Below are positions 56,141 through 64,000 of a stretch of DNA of 64,000 nucleotides, one piece after another (the stretch's first letter is position 1; each line of letters begins with the position of its first letter). Source of the DNA: Burkholderia ambifaria AMMD (GTDB taxonomy: Bacteria > Pseudomonadota > Gammaproteobacteria > Burkholderiales > Burkholderiaceae). Made by a program: the position numbers and the translations under genes. Under the pieces are notes generated by a model that did not search any database, was not told where the DNA came from, and worked only from the letters and a program-made list of their open reading frames with translations. Where the stretch lies: assembly GCF_000203915.1 (NCBI RefSeq), contig NC_008391.1, positions 992,001 through 1,056,000 of the forward strand, given 5' to 3'.

Positions 56141-56239
56141 CGTCCCGTGCTGTTCCTCGCATCCGACGAATCCGCGTACTGCACGGGCTCGGAATTCATC
56201 GTCGACGGCGGGATGCTCGCGGGCAGCACGTTTCACTGA
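56141..56239 (+). pseudogene. C-terminal relic of an SDR gene
   Basis: The frame reads RPVLFLASDESAYCTGSEF then IVDGGMLAGSTFH and stops. This is the standard C-terminal end of short-chain dehydrogenases (LASDES...TG...VDGG). Nothing of the Rossmann core is found upstream in the 180 bp to the YXWGXW gene. It is the trace of a lost gene in the gap 55958-56270. Confidence 0.75.
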
Positions 56240-56270
56240 TCCGCACCGCAGCCGACATGCGACGCGGTGC

Positions 56271-56480
56271 TCAGTGCCCATTCGGCTGGATCACCGGGGC
56301 GCCGACACCGCGCGCCACTTGCTTGCCACGGCGCACGACGAAGCCGCCGCGCGGGCCGTACACGGCTTCCGCTTCCGAATACACCATCAGGATCACGAAA
56401 TACACCAGCCCGACGAACGCCGGCAGCAGTACGCCGGCCGCGCCCAAAGGCGACGTCCTGCGTAGGGATAAGGGAAGCAT
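56271..56480 (-). CDS. Small membrane protein, likely SoxR target
   Basis: 69 residues. One membrane helix (AAGVLLPAFVGLVYFVILMVY), then a soluble tail EAEAVYGPRGGFVVRRGKQ. GCGAGGCATC precedes the ATG. It is divergent from soxR with the SoxR palindrome in its promoter, so it is probably induced by redox-cycling compounds. No family name is known to me. Confidence 0.65.
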   Translation of the reverse strand: MLPLSLRRTSPLGAAGVLLPAFVGLVYFVILMVYSEAEAVYGPRGGFVVRRGKQVARGVGAPVIQPNGH

Positions 56481-56510
56481 GATGCCTCGCGACGGGTTAA
56501 ACTGCCGCGC

Positions 56511-56541
56511 GGCATAAAAGTTGAAGTTAACTTCAAGTCAA
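56511..56541 (-). promoter_or_regulatory. SoxR-type promoter of the small membrane protein
   Basis: The perfect palindrome TTGAAGTTAACTTCAA (56521-56536) resembles the SoxR box (CCTCAAGTTAACTTGAGG). On the minus strand it lies between TTGACT (56536-56541) and TATGCC (56511-56516) with a 19-bp spacer, the overlong spacer typical of SoxR-activated promoters. Confidence 0.65.
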
Positions 56542-56558
56542 GCTTTCCCGGAGGGCGC

Positions 56559-57035
56559 ATGGGCATCGACGAAACTCCGCAATGGCCGCTGATGTCGATC
56601 CGCGAAGTGGCCGCGCGCAGCGGCGTGCCGGCGTCGACGCTGCGCTTCTACGAGACGCGCGGGCTGATCAAGTCGCACCGCAACGGCTCGAGCCATCGCC
56701 ACTATTCGCGTGCGGTGCTGCGGCTGATCGCATTCATCGTGTTCGCGCAGAAGATCGGCTATTCACTCGACGAGATCGCCGAGCAGCTCGTGAGCCTGCC
56801 GGAAGACACCGCGCCGACCAACAAGGACTGGCAGCGGCTGTCACGCGGCTGGAAGCAGCGCGTCGCGAACCGGATCGAGGAACTGCAGCGGCTCTACATC
56901 AACCTCGACGAATGCATCGGCTGCGGCTGCCTGTCGCTGAAGCGCTGCAAGTTGACCAATCCCGAGGATCGCGCGGGGCGCAACGGCCCCGGCGCGCGGC
57001 GCTGGCTCGGCGATACGCCGCCCGATCTCGACTGA
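56559..57035 (+). CDS. soxR: Redox-sensing MerR-family regulator SoxR
   Basis: 158 residues. MerR HTH: MSIREVAARSGVPASTLRFYETRGLI. The 2Fe-2S motif is present as CIGCGCLSLKRC (about residue 120). SoxR senses redox-active compounds and superoxide by cluster oxidation and activates one or a few genes. No soxS gene is present, as usual outside enterobacteria. The divergent small gene is the obvious target. Confidence 0.93.
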   Translation: MGIDETPQWPLMSIREVAARSGVPASTLRFYETRGLIKSHRNGSSHRHYSRAVLRLIAFIVFAQKIGYSLDEIAEQLVSLPEDTAPTNKDWQRLSRGWKQRVANRIEELQRLYINLDECIGCGCLSLKRCKLTNPEDRAGRNGPGARRWLGDTPPDLD

Positions 57036-57080
57036 CGCACGCGGCCGGCGCGATGCGCGGCGCCGCGCCGCCTTTGCGCG

Positions 57081-57842
57081 TCACCCGACGCGCCAGCCGC
57101 CGTTCACCGCGATCGTCGCGCCGGTGACGAACGACGCGCGCGGCCCGGCGAGCCACGCGACCGCGTCCGCGATGTCTTCCGGATGGCCGGCGCGGCCGAC
57201 CGGCGTCTGCTCGCGGATCGTCGTCGCGATAGCCGGTGCGACGCCGGCATCGCCGAACAAGCGCGTATCGGCGATATAGCCGGGCGCGACCGTATTGACC
57301 GTGACGCCGCGCGGCCCGAGCTCGCGCGCCAGCGCTGCGGTGAACCCTTCGACCCCCGCCTTCGCCGCCGCATACGCGAGGCCGCCCGGTAGCAGGCTGC
57401 CGGCGCGCGCCGCGATCGACCCGATGTTCACGATCCGCGCCGCGCGCTCGGCCAGGTGCGGCAGCACGGCCAGCGTCGTGATGAACGTGCTTTTGAGATT
57501 CGCGGCGAGGACGGCATCCCATACGGTTTCGGCGTCGCCCGCTTCGGTGTCCGCGCCCACCCGCCCCGTCTGCCCCGCGTTGTTGACCAGCGCGTCGATG
57601 CGCGGCCACCGCGCGACGATCGCCGCGACCGCCGACGCCGCGTCGCGCCGCACGCTCAAGTCGGCCGCCTGCCCGATCGCCGCGTTGCCGAGTCGGGCGA
57701 CGGCCGCTTCCAGCCGCCCCGCGTCGCGCCCGACGATCGCGACGCGATACCCGTCCTCCACCAGCCGGCGCGCGATCGCGAAGCCGATTCCGCTCGACCC
57801 GCCCGTGACGATCGCGGTACGTTGCCGTTCGCTGCCTGTCAT
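57081..57842 (-). CDS. SDR-family oxidoreductase
   Basis: 253 residues from ATG 57842 (GGAGGGCAGGTC); a much longer open frame to 58832 is antisense to the LysR gene. TGGSSGIGFAIARRL, NNAGQTGRV, Ser in NIGSIAARAG and YAAAK are all canonical, as is the VTGATIAVNGGW end. It is a NAD(P)-dependent alcohol/ketone oxidoreductase of unknown substrate, divergent from a LysR regulator that probably controls it. Confidence 0.9.
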   Translation of the reverse strand: MTGSERQRTAIVTGGSSGIGFAIARRLVEDGYRVAIVGRDAGRLEAAVARLGNAAIGQAADLSVRRDAASAVAAIVARWPRIDALVNNAGQTGRVGADTEAGDAETVWDAVLAANLKSTFITTLAVLPHLAERAARIVNIGSIAARAGSLLPGGLAYAAAKAGVEGFTAALARELGPRGVTVNTVAPGYIADTRLFGDAGVAPAIATTIREQTPVGRAGHPEDIADAVAWLAGPRASFVTGATIAVNGGWRVG

Positions 57843-57936
57843 GACCTGCCCTCCTTGCCTCGGTGTTGACGATTGATGACATTGGCAGTCTGGACAATGC
57901 ACGGCGATAGGTAAAATACGAATTAGATGACCGTCT

Positions 57937-57953
57937 GATACGCGAAAGGTATC
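57937..57953. promoter_or_regulatory. Candidate LysR-type site in the SDR/LysR gap
   Basis: GATAC-N7-GTATC, an inverted repeat with the T-N11-A core, 4 bp before the LysR start codon. Position suits autoregulation. Confidence 0.4.
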
Positions 57954-57956
57954 GTA

Positions 57957-58868
57957 ATGATCGATTTGCGCCAGTTCCGGCAATTCATTGCCGTCGCCGA
58001 AACGCTCAGCTTCCGGCGCGCCGCCGAGCGCCTGCACATGGCGCAGCCGCCGCTCAGCGCGGCCATCCGCAAGCTCGAGGAAGAGCTGGGCGTCGCACTG
58101 TTCGAACGCGACAACCGCGGCGCGACGCTCACGCCGGCCGGCGATGCCTTCCTGCTCGAAGCGCGCCGCGCGCTCGAGCAGGCCGAGCGCGCGGTGGCCG
58201 TGGCGCGACGCGCCGGCGCCGGCCTGGGCGGCACGCTGCGGCTGCGGTTCGTCGACAGCACGGTCAACGCACTGCTGCCGCTGATCCTCCGCGCGTTCCA
58301 GGAACGGCATCCGGACGTCGATTTCCAGCTGGAAGAAGGCACGACCGCCGAGCAGGTGCTCGCGCTGCGGCAGGACCGCACGGATGTCGGCCTCGTCGTG
58401 CTGCCGGTGGCCGATGCCGGCGACGTGTACGTCGAGCCGCTGCTGCGCGACCGGATGGTCGCCGCACTGCCCGACGGCCACCGGCTCGCGCGCCGCCGCC
58501 GCATCACGCTGGCCGAGCTGGCGGGCGAACCGTGGGTGCTGTTTGCCGCGCATCACGGGCCCGGCATGCATGCGCGGATCGTGACGGCGTGCGCGCAGGC
58601 CGGCTTCGCGCCGCGGGTGGTCCAGCAGCCGCGTCAGATGCAGACGACCGCCGGACTCGTCGCGGGCGGCATCGGTGTCGCGCTGATGCCGCGCCTGTTC
58701 GTGCCGATGCAGCCGCAAGGCATTACGTTCTGCGAACTGACGGGCGCGGGCAGCCCGCTCGCGTACGAACTGGCGATCGCGTACCGGACGCCGTCGCCGC
58801 TCGTCGACGCGCTGCGCGACACCGCGCGGCACGCGGTTGGCACGCTGGGGCTGGTGGCTGCGACGTGA
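57957..58868 (+). CDS. LysR-family transcriptional regulator
   Basis: 303 residues. HTH MIDLRQFRQFIAVAETLSFRRAAERLHMAQPPLSAAIRKLEEELG followed by the effector-binding domain (GTLRLRFVDSTVNALLPLIL). It resembles the BenM/CatM branch. It is divergent from the SDR gene and likely regulates it. The ATG overlaps a candidate self-operator. Confidence 0.92.
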   Translation: MIDLRQFRQFIAVAETLSFRRAAERLHMAQPPLSAAIRKLEEELGVALFERDNRGATLTPAGDAFLLEARRALEQAERAVAVARRAGAGLGGTLRLRFVDSTVNALLPLILRAFQERHPDVDFQLEEGTTAEQVLALRQDRTDVGLVVLPVADAGDVYVEPLLRDRMVAALPDGHRLARRRRITLAELAGEPWVLFAAHHGPGMHARIVTACAQAGFAPRVVQQPRQMQTTAGLVAGGIGVALMPRLFVPMQPQGITFCELTGAGSPLAYELAIAYRTPSPLVDALRDTARHAVGTLGLVAAT

Positions 58869-58892
58869 TCGCGCGCGTCGCGCGCACGGCGC

Positions 58893-59546
58893 TCAGTCGA
58901 GCAGGAAGTTGAGCGCGACGTCGAGCACGGCCTGCCGGAACGCATCCTGCCGCGTGGGCAACGACGTGAACTCGAGAATCAGGTGGCTATACGACACCGT
59001 CGTGCCGACCGCGCTCGCGATCATGAAGAACAGCACATCCGGATCGACCGGGCGGATCGCGCCGGCGTCGACAGCTTCCGCCATCAGCGGAAACATCGCG
59101 TCGTGATACGGCCGCACGAGCCGCTCCCGCAGCCGATCGAGCCGCGCGCCCTCCTCGGTCGCTGCCGTCGAGAAGAACATGCCGATGTCCGGCTCGTCGA
59201 ATTCGTGATCGACGCACAGCTCGATCGCGCGCCGCATGCGCTCGCGATGCGGCAATGACGACGTGCGCAGCGCACGCAACGCATCGAACATCGGCTGGGC
59301 CAGCTCGGCGATCTGCTCGACGACCGCCAGCCACAGCGTTTCCTTCGTGCCGAAATGATGGGCGATCAGCGCCGCGTCGATGCCCAGCTCGCGCGCGACC
59401 TCACGCACGCTCGTCGCATCGTAGCCGCGCTTCGCGAACGTGCGGCGCGCGGCTCGCAATATCACGTCCGGACCGACGGACGCGTCCGCCAGTGGCCGCC
59501 CGCGCGTACGCCGCTTCGATGGCGCGCACTCAGTGACTTCAGCCAC
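58893..59546 (-). CDS. TetR-family regulator
   Basis: 217 residues from GTG 59546, chosen because GCAGGAAAAC precedes it; the frame is open to 59639 but that GTG has no ribosome-binding site. HTH: AARRTFAKRGYDATSVREVARELGIDAALIAHHFGTKETLW. The C-terminal ligand domain has DHEFDEPDIGMFFSTAATEEG. It is divergent from the type II NADH dehydrogenase gene with an inverted repeat between. Confidence 0.9.
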   Translation of the reverse strand: MAEVTECAPSKRRTRGRPLADASVGPDVILRAARRTFAKRGYDATSVREVARELGIDAALIAHHFGTKETLWLAVVEQIAELAQPMFDALRALRTSSLPHRERMRRAIELCVDHEFDEPDIGMFFSTAATEEGARLDRLRERLVRPYHDAMFPLMAEAVDAGAIRPVDPDVLFFMIASAVGTTVSYSHLILEFTSLPTRQDAFRQAVLDVALNFLLD

Positions 59547-59672
59547 GTTTTCCTGCTCCTGTTGATTGATTCGAATGCCCGTGTTCGTGCCCCGATTTCG
59601 CGTCGCCGGAGCCGGCCCGCCGCCCCGCTCCGTTGACACGCGAAGCCGGGAAGCGCTAGGATCATACCTTAT

Positions 59673-59686
59673 TCATCACATGATGA
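59673..59686. promoter_or_regulatory. Candidate TetR operator before the NDH-2 gene
   Basis: TCATCA-CA-TGATGA, a perfect inverted repeat with a 2-bp centre, ending 7 bp before the NDH-2 start codon. Binding would block its transcription or translation start. Confidence 0.5.
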
Positions 59687-59693
59687 TTTATCC

Positions 59694-60995
59694 ATGACAA
59701 CCCTTACTCGCCCTGCCCGCATCGTCATCGTCGGCGGCGGAATCGCCGGCTTGCAGCTCGCGACCCGCCTCGGTGAACGCCTCGGCCGTAGCGGGCGCGC
59801 GCAGGTCACCGTCGTCGACCGCAGCCCGACCCACGTGTGGAAGCCAATGCTGCACACGATCGCGGCCGGCACACGCGACGTGCAGCAACAGCAGGTGATC
59901 TTCCTCGCCCACGCGCGCGACCACGGCTACACGTACCAGCCCGGCGAACTGAAGGGGCTCGATCGCGCGCGCCGCCGCGTGCAGCTCGCCGAGATCCGCT
60001 CGCCGGAAGGCGAACTCCTGGTCGACGCGCGCGAGCTCGAATACGACGTGCTGATCCTCGCGCTCGGCAGTCAGGCCAACGATTTCGGCGTGCCGGGCGT
60101 GCGCGAGCACTGCTACTTCATCGACAGCCAGCAGCAGGCCGAGACCTTCAACGAAGCGCTGCGGATGCGCGTGTTCCGCAGCATCGCGCGCGACGAGCCG
60201 TTTCGCGTCGCGATCGTCGGTGCCGGTGCGACGGGCGTGGAGCTGGCAGCGGAGCTGAGCCGGCTGCTGGAAATCGCGCAGGCGTATGGCGATGAGACCG
60301 TGCGCGAGCGGCTGCAGCTGACGCTGCTCGAAAGCGGCCCGCGCATCCTCGCCGCGTTTCCGCCGAGGATTTCCGCGTCCGCGCAGCGCCGGCTCGAACA
60401 GATCGGCATTCACGTGCTGACGTCGACGCGCGTCACGTCGGCCGATGCGAACGGCTTCCACTATGGAGACGGTTCGTTTGCCGAAGCGGATTTGATGGTG
60501 TGGGCGGCCGGCGTGAAGGCGTCCGATTTCATGCAGGCGCTGGGCGGGCTCGATACGAACCGTGCGAACCAGATCATGGTCGGGCCCACGTTGCAGGCCA
60601 CGGCCGACGAACACGTGTTCGCGATCGGCGATTGCGCGAGCCTGCAACCCGATGGCCATGAGCGGCCGCTGCCGCCGACCGCGCAGGTCGCGACCCAGCA
60701 GGCCGAGCATCTCGCGAAACACCTGCCCGCATGGCTCGACGGCAAGCCGTTGCCGCCGTTCGCGTTCCACGATTTCGGCGCGCTCGTGTCGATCAGCGAC
60801 TACGACGCATTCGGCACGCTCGGGCAATTCGGGTTCTTCCGCGGCGGCTTCATCCAGGGGCGTTTCGCCCAGTTCAGCCATCTGATGCTGTACCGGCGGC
60901 ACCAGCAGGCGCTGCACGGATTCTCCAAGGCGACGCTGCTGTGGATCGCCGAACGGATCAACGGCTGCGTGCAGCCGCGCATCCGCCTGTCTTGA
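59694..60995 (+). CDS. Type II NADH dehydrogenase (NDH-2)
   Basis: 433 residues. FAD motif RIVIVGGGIAGLQLATRLGER, NAD motif VAIVGAGATGVELAAELSRL, and the second FAD part FAIGDCASL are all in place. The C-terminal hydrophobic end SHLMLYRRHQQALHGFSKATLLW is the membrane-anchoring part. It passes electrons from NADH to quinone without pumping protons. The TetR gene divergent to it suggests it is induced by a ligand, not constitutive. A DUF3331 gene follows after 31 bp. Confidence 0.9.
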   Translation: MTTLTRPARIVIVGGGIAGLQLATRLGERLGRSGRAQVTVVDRSPTHVWKPMLHTIAAGTRDVQQQQVIFLAHARDHGYTYQPGELKGLDRARRRVQLAEIRSPEGELLVDARELEYDVLILALGSQANDFGVPGVREHCYFIDSQQQAETFNEALRMRVFRSIARDEPFRVAIVGAGATGVELAAELSRLLEIAQAYGDETVRERLQLTLLESGPRILAAFPPRISASAQRRLEQIGIHVLTSTRVTSADANGFHYGDGSFAEADLMVWAAGVKASDFMQALGGLDTNRANQIMVGPTLQATADEHVFAIGDCASLQPDGHERPLPPTAQVATQQAEHLAKHLPAWLDGKPLPPFAFHDFGALVSISDYDAFGTLGQFGFFRGGFIQGRFAQFSHLMLYRRHQQALHGFSKATLLWIAERINGCVQPRIRLS

Positions 60996-61026
60996 CACAT
61001 TGCGTAACGTTTCGAGGAAAGCAGAC

Positions 61027-61416
61027 ATGAGCAACAGTGCAGCCGCCTGGCTCAGGACCGTCGCCGCGATCGGCAGCTTCGACATGCCGTCCGTCTCATG
61101 GGCCGCGCCGCGCCGGCGCAGCGTCACGCGCGACCGCTTGCCGTCGTGGGATGCGACGAGCCAGCCGACCATCAGCGTGCTCGAGCGGCCCACCGCCGAC
61201 ACCGTGATGATTTCGTGGCGCGACGCGTGCACCGGCCACTACGGTTACCAGAAGTGGCGGCTGTTCACGACGCGCAAGCGCGGCGTCTGCGCGCTGTCGG
61301 GGCGGCCGATCGCGCCCGGCGACAGCGTCTATGCGCCGCAACTGCTCGGCTCGGCGCCGGGCAACGCCGCCGCGATGGTGCTGGCGGCGTCCCTCGACGA
61401 GGCGTACGCCGCTTAA
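61027..61416 (+). CDS. DUF3331 family protein
   Basis: 129 residues from ATG 61027 (GAGGAAAGCAG). The family pattern ISWRDACTGHYGYQKWRL, then CALSGRPIAPGDSVYAP is visible; the CALSG and D/P elements look like a metal or peptide site. Function unknown. It follows the NDH-2 gene closely and ends overlapping the convergent symporter stop by 4 bp. Confidence 0.82.
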   Translation: MSNSAAAWLRTVAAIGSFDMPSVSWAAPRRRSVTRDRLPSWDATSQPTISVLERPTADTVMISWRDACTGHYGYQKWRLFTTRKRGVCALSGRPIAPGDSVYAPQLLGSAPGNAAAMVLAASLDEAYAA

Positions 61417-62741
61417 GCGGACGTCGCCCGACCGGCGCCATAGGCCGGATCGCCGTTCTGCCGTTCCAGTTCCGCGTCGAGATGCGCGGCATGCGCCTTC
61501 GCTTCGGACTCCGACATCAACTCGCCTTCCCACTTCGCGACCACCGCGCTGGCGATCGAATTGCCCACCGCATTGGTGGCCGAGCGCCCCATGTCGAGGA
61601 ACGTGTCGACGCCGAGAATCAGCAGCAGCCCCGCTTCCGGAATGTCGAACTGGTGCAACGTCGCCGCGATCACGACGAGCGATGCGCGCGGCACGCCAGC
61701 CATCCCCTTCGATGTCAGCATCAGCACCAGCAGCATCGTGATCTGCGTGCCGAGCGACAGATGGATGTTGTACGCCTGCGCGATGAACAGAGACGCGAAC
61801 GTGCAGTACATCATCGAACCGTCGAGGTTGAACGAATAGCCCATCGGCATCACGAAGCTCGAGATCTTGCGCCGCACGCCGAATCGGTCGAGCGCGTCGA
61901 GGATCTTCGGGTACGCGGCTTCGGAGCTGGCAGTCGCGAACGACAGCATGAACGCTTCCTTGATCAGCGCCAGCAGCTTGAACACACGACGGCCGAGGAA
62001 CAGCAGGCCGGCGGCCACGAGCGTGCTCCACAGCAGGAACAGGCTCACGTAGAAGTCGCCCATGAACACCGCGAACTTCAGCAGGATCGACAGCCCGTTG
62101 ATCGCGACGGTCGACGCCATCGCGGCCAGCACCGCGAGCGGCGCGAGCTTCATCACGTAGCCGGTGATCTTCAGCATCACGTGCGCCAGTTGGTCGATCG
62201 CGGCGACGAGAATCTTGCCGCGCTCGCCGAGCGCCGACAGCGCGACGCCGAAGAACATCGAGAACACGACGATCTGCAGGATCTCGTTGTTCGCCATCGC
62301 CTCGGCGATCGACTTCGGCACCATGTGACTGACGAAATCCTTCAGCGTGAACTTGGACGTCGCAAGATGCGCGGATGCGCCAACATCCGGCAGCGGCAGG
62401 CCGAGGTTTTCTCCGGGGCGCAGCAGGTTCGCCATCAGCAGCCCGAGCAGCAGCGAAATCAGCGATGCGGTGACGAACCAGCCGAACGCCTTCACGAACA
62501 CACGCCCCACCGACGATGCGTCGCCCATGTGCGCGATGCCGACGACCAGCGTCGAAAACACCAGCGGGCCGATCACCATCTTGATCAGCCGCAGGAACAC
62601 GTCGGACACGAGCGAGATGTAGCCGGCGATTTCCGTCGCGGACTGCTTGTCCGGAAACTGCGTATAGATCATGTAGCCGATGAAGATGCCGGCCGCCATT
62701 GCGAGCAGGATCCAGACTGCCGCGGACATTCGTTTGTTCAT
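61413..62741 (-). CDS. Dicarboxylate/amino acid:cation symporter (DAACS family)
   Basis: 442 residues from ATG 62741. Eight membrane helices and two hairpins. The substrate-site motifs are FATASSEAAYPKILD (hairpin 1), GYSFNLDGSMMY (NxDG of TM7) and GMAGVPRASLVV (hairpin 2). DctA-type proteins read SSSE here and GltP-type read similar; specificity for C4-dicarboxylates or Glu/Asp is open. It is 175 bp upstream of the gamma-glutamyltransferase end, in the same direction, which suggests glutamate uptake as a reasonable guess. Confidence 0.88.
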   Translation of the reverse strand: MNKRMSAAVWILLAMAAGIFIGYMIYTQFPDKQSATEIAGYISLVSDVFLRLIKMVIGPLVFSTLVVGIAHMGDASSVGRVFVKAFGWFVTASLISLLLGLLMANLLRPGENLGLPLPDVGASAHLATSKFTLKDFVSHMVPKSIAEAMANNEILQIVVFSMFFGVALSALGERGKILVAAIDQLAHVMLKITGYVMKLAPLAVLAAMASTVAINGLSILLKFAVFMGDFYVSLFLLWSTLVAAGLLFLGRRVFKLLALIKEAFMLSFATASSEAAYPKILDALDRFGVRRKISSFVMPMGYSFNLDGSMMYCTFASLFIAQAYNIHLSLGTQITMLLVLMLTSKGMAGVPRASLVVIAATLHQFDIPEAGLLLILGVDTFLDMGRSATNAVGNSIASAVVAKWEGELMSESEAKAHAAHLDAELERQNGDPAYGAGRATSA

Positions 62742-62916
62742 AACGGTACTCGACGCACGGTGCAGGAATGGAAGAAAACGCCGCACCGGTGCCGTGCCAC
62801 GGTGCGCGTTGCGGGCCGGTCATGCGCCCTGTCGCTGCTCCGGCGCTCGCGCGATGGCGAACGCCGGTTGCAACCGTTCAACGTGATGCGATCAAACCGG
62901 ATCGGTGAGTACCCGA

Positions 62917-64000
62917 TCAGTAGCCGATCGCCGATCCGGCCGGGCGGCGCGGATCGTTGACGCCATAGATGTAACCGACGCGTACATTGCCGGATACCGA
63001 CGAGTCGTTGCCGGAACTCTGGTGGCTCGTCGCTTCGGTGCCGGGCAGGCCGACCATGATCAGCTCGGCGGCGCCCCACGGCGTCTGCTCGACCATCTTG
63101 TAGCCCATCTTGTGCAGGATCGCGAGCGTGTCGGGCGACAGGCCGCGGGTCTCGTAATAGACCTCGTCCGGCAGCCATTGATGATGGACGCGCGGCGCGC
63201 CGACCGCATCCTGCGGCGTCATCCCGTAGTCGATCACGTTCAGCACGGTCTGCAGCGTGATCGTGATGATGCGCGAGCCGCCCGGCGAACCGACCACCAT
63301 GAACACCTTGCCGTCCTTCTTCACGATCGTCGGCGCCATCGACGACAGCGGACGCTTGCCCGGTGCGATCGAGTTGCGCGTGCCCTGCACGAGGCCGAAC
63401 AGGTTCTGCGCGCCGACCTTCACGGTGAAGTCGTCCATCTCGTCGTTCAGGAAGAAGCCCGTGCCCGGCGCGATCACTACGGCGCCGAAGCGGCCGTTGA
63501 CGGTGTACGTCGTCGACACCGCGTTGCCGTCGTGGTCGACGATCGAATAGTGGGTCGTCTCCGGCTTCTCGTGCACGCCGACGCCCGGCTGCACGTCGAC
63601 CGACGCCGTCGCCGTCTCGCCGCTGATCTGCTTGCGGATCTCGGCCGCATACGCCTTGCTCGTCAGCTTCGCGACGGGATTGTCGATGAAGTTCGGATCG
63701 CCCAGCAGCGTGTTGCGATCCTCGTAGGCATGGCGCATCGCCTCGGTCATGTAGTGGACCACCGACGCCGACTGGTAACCCATTTTGCGCAGGTCATAGC
63801 CTTCGAGGACGTTCAGCGTCTCGCACATCGTCACGCCGCCCGAGCTCGGCGGCGGCGCCGACACGAACTCGTAGCCGCGATACGTACAGGTCAGCGGCGC
63901 GACGTCCTGCGCGCGATACGATGCGAAATCGGCTGCCGTGATCAGGCCGCCGCCGCGCTTCGCGGCCGCTTCGACGATCTTCGGGATCTCGCCGTGATAG
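62917..64000 (-). CDS. ggt: Gamma-glutamyltransferase (C-terminal part, runs off the right edge)
   Basis: About 361 residues visible; the N terminus is beyond 64000. The autoprocessing Thr is in HEKPETTHYSIVDHDGNAVS, the start of the small subunit. The substrate pocket pieces GTGFFLNDEMDDF, APGKRPLSSMAPTIV and VVGSPGGSRIITI are all present. The enzyme is periplasmic and cleaves gamma-glutamyl amides such as glutathione, releasing glutamate. Its nearest neighbour is a symporter that may take up the product. Confidence 0.93.
   Translation of the reverse strand, partial: YHGEIPKIVEAAAKRGGGLITAADFASYRAQDVAPLTCTYRGYEFVSAPPPSSGGVTMCETLNVLEGYDLRKMGYQSASVVHYMTEAMRHAYEDRNTLLGDPNFIDNPVAKLTSKAYAAEIRKQISGETATASVDVQPGVGVHEKPETTHYSIVDHDGNAVSTTYTVNGRFGAVVIAPGTGFFLNDEMDDFTVKVGAQNLFGLVQGTRNSIAPGKRPLSSMAPTIVKKDGKVFMVVGSPGGSRIITITLQTVLNVIDYGMTPQDAVGAPRVHHQWLPDEVYYETRGLSPDTLAILHKMGYKMVEQTPWGAAELIMVGLPGTEATSHQSSGNDSSVSGNVRVGYIYGVNDPRRPAGSAIGY

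Noticed and set aside
57081..58832. Apparent 583-residue SDR with a long N-terminal extension
   Set aside because: The extension is antisense to the LysR gene; ATG 57842 with GGAGG gives a normal SDR.

Overview
The window is high-GC, densely coded DNA from a Burkholderia, almost certainly a member of the Burkholderia cepacia complex. The strongest pointer is a complete cepR / RsaM-type gene / cepI quorum-sensing locus at 46.8-48.9 kb, with a lux-type box in front of cepI. The mix of accessory catabolism, efflux and stress genes suits a secondary chromosome of this group. I see no rRNA, tRNA, insertion sequence, prophage or CRISPR array.

Layout. 0-7.6 kb: end of a glycolipid-binding-domain gene, a urea transporter / class II aldolase / 4-OT-like tautomerase cluster, and a 1613-residue NAD-glutamate dehydrogenase. 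7.6-14.3 kb: a ribbon-helix-helix / VOC / methyltransferase operon, arylamine N-acetyltransferase, secreted proteins, amidase, a universal stress protein and a 36-residue membrane peptide. 14.4-14.8 kb: three tandem ~130-bp repeats. 15-17.7 kb: an atypical Nramp transporter and a DUF2252 protein. 17.7-21.3 kb: a PPC protein and hcr-hcp behind NsrR-like and FNR-like sites.

21.5-37.5 kb is the most distinctive part. A co-oriented 14-gene run (ends 34892 to 21508) encodes a three-component Rieske oxygenase (ferredoxin, oxygenase, ferredoxin reductase), two SDRs, a cupin, an alpha/beta hydrolase, an IclR regulator, a ThDP enzyme, an aspartate-dehydrogenase-like enzyme, an aldehyde dehydrogenase, a two-domain extradiol-type dioxygenase and an aromatic-acid-type MFS importer. 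A divergent porin and a second, paralogous IclR gene complete it. Two copies of TGTTCC-N6-GGAACA sit just downstream of the -10 boxes of the divergent promoters, so the operon and the porin look like one regulon. I cannot assign the substrate. This is my candidate for an incompletely described system.

37.8-46.8 kb: a small conserved protein, an AlkB-type oxygenase with a heptanucleotide repeat upstream, a metallophosphoesterase, a ytcA-mdtNOP-type efflux operon and an MgtC-family protein. 46.8-50 kb: the quorum-sensing locus, followed by a probable small RNA carrying an anti-Shine-Dalgarno sequence. 50-51 kb holds two decayed genes (VOC and GNAT). 51-55 kb: ribA, a CBS protein, a DUF4148 protein, rnk and a major porin. 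55.6-64 kb: a YXWGXW protein, an SDR relic, soxR with a divergent small membrane protein around a SoxR-box palindrome, SDR/LysR and TetR/NDH-2 divergent pairs, a DUF3331 protein, a dicarboxylate-type symporter, and the C-terminal part of gamma-glutamyltransferase.
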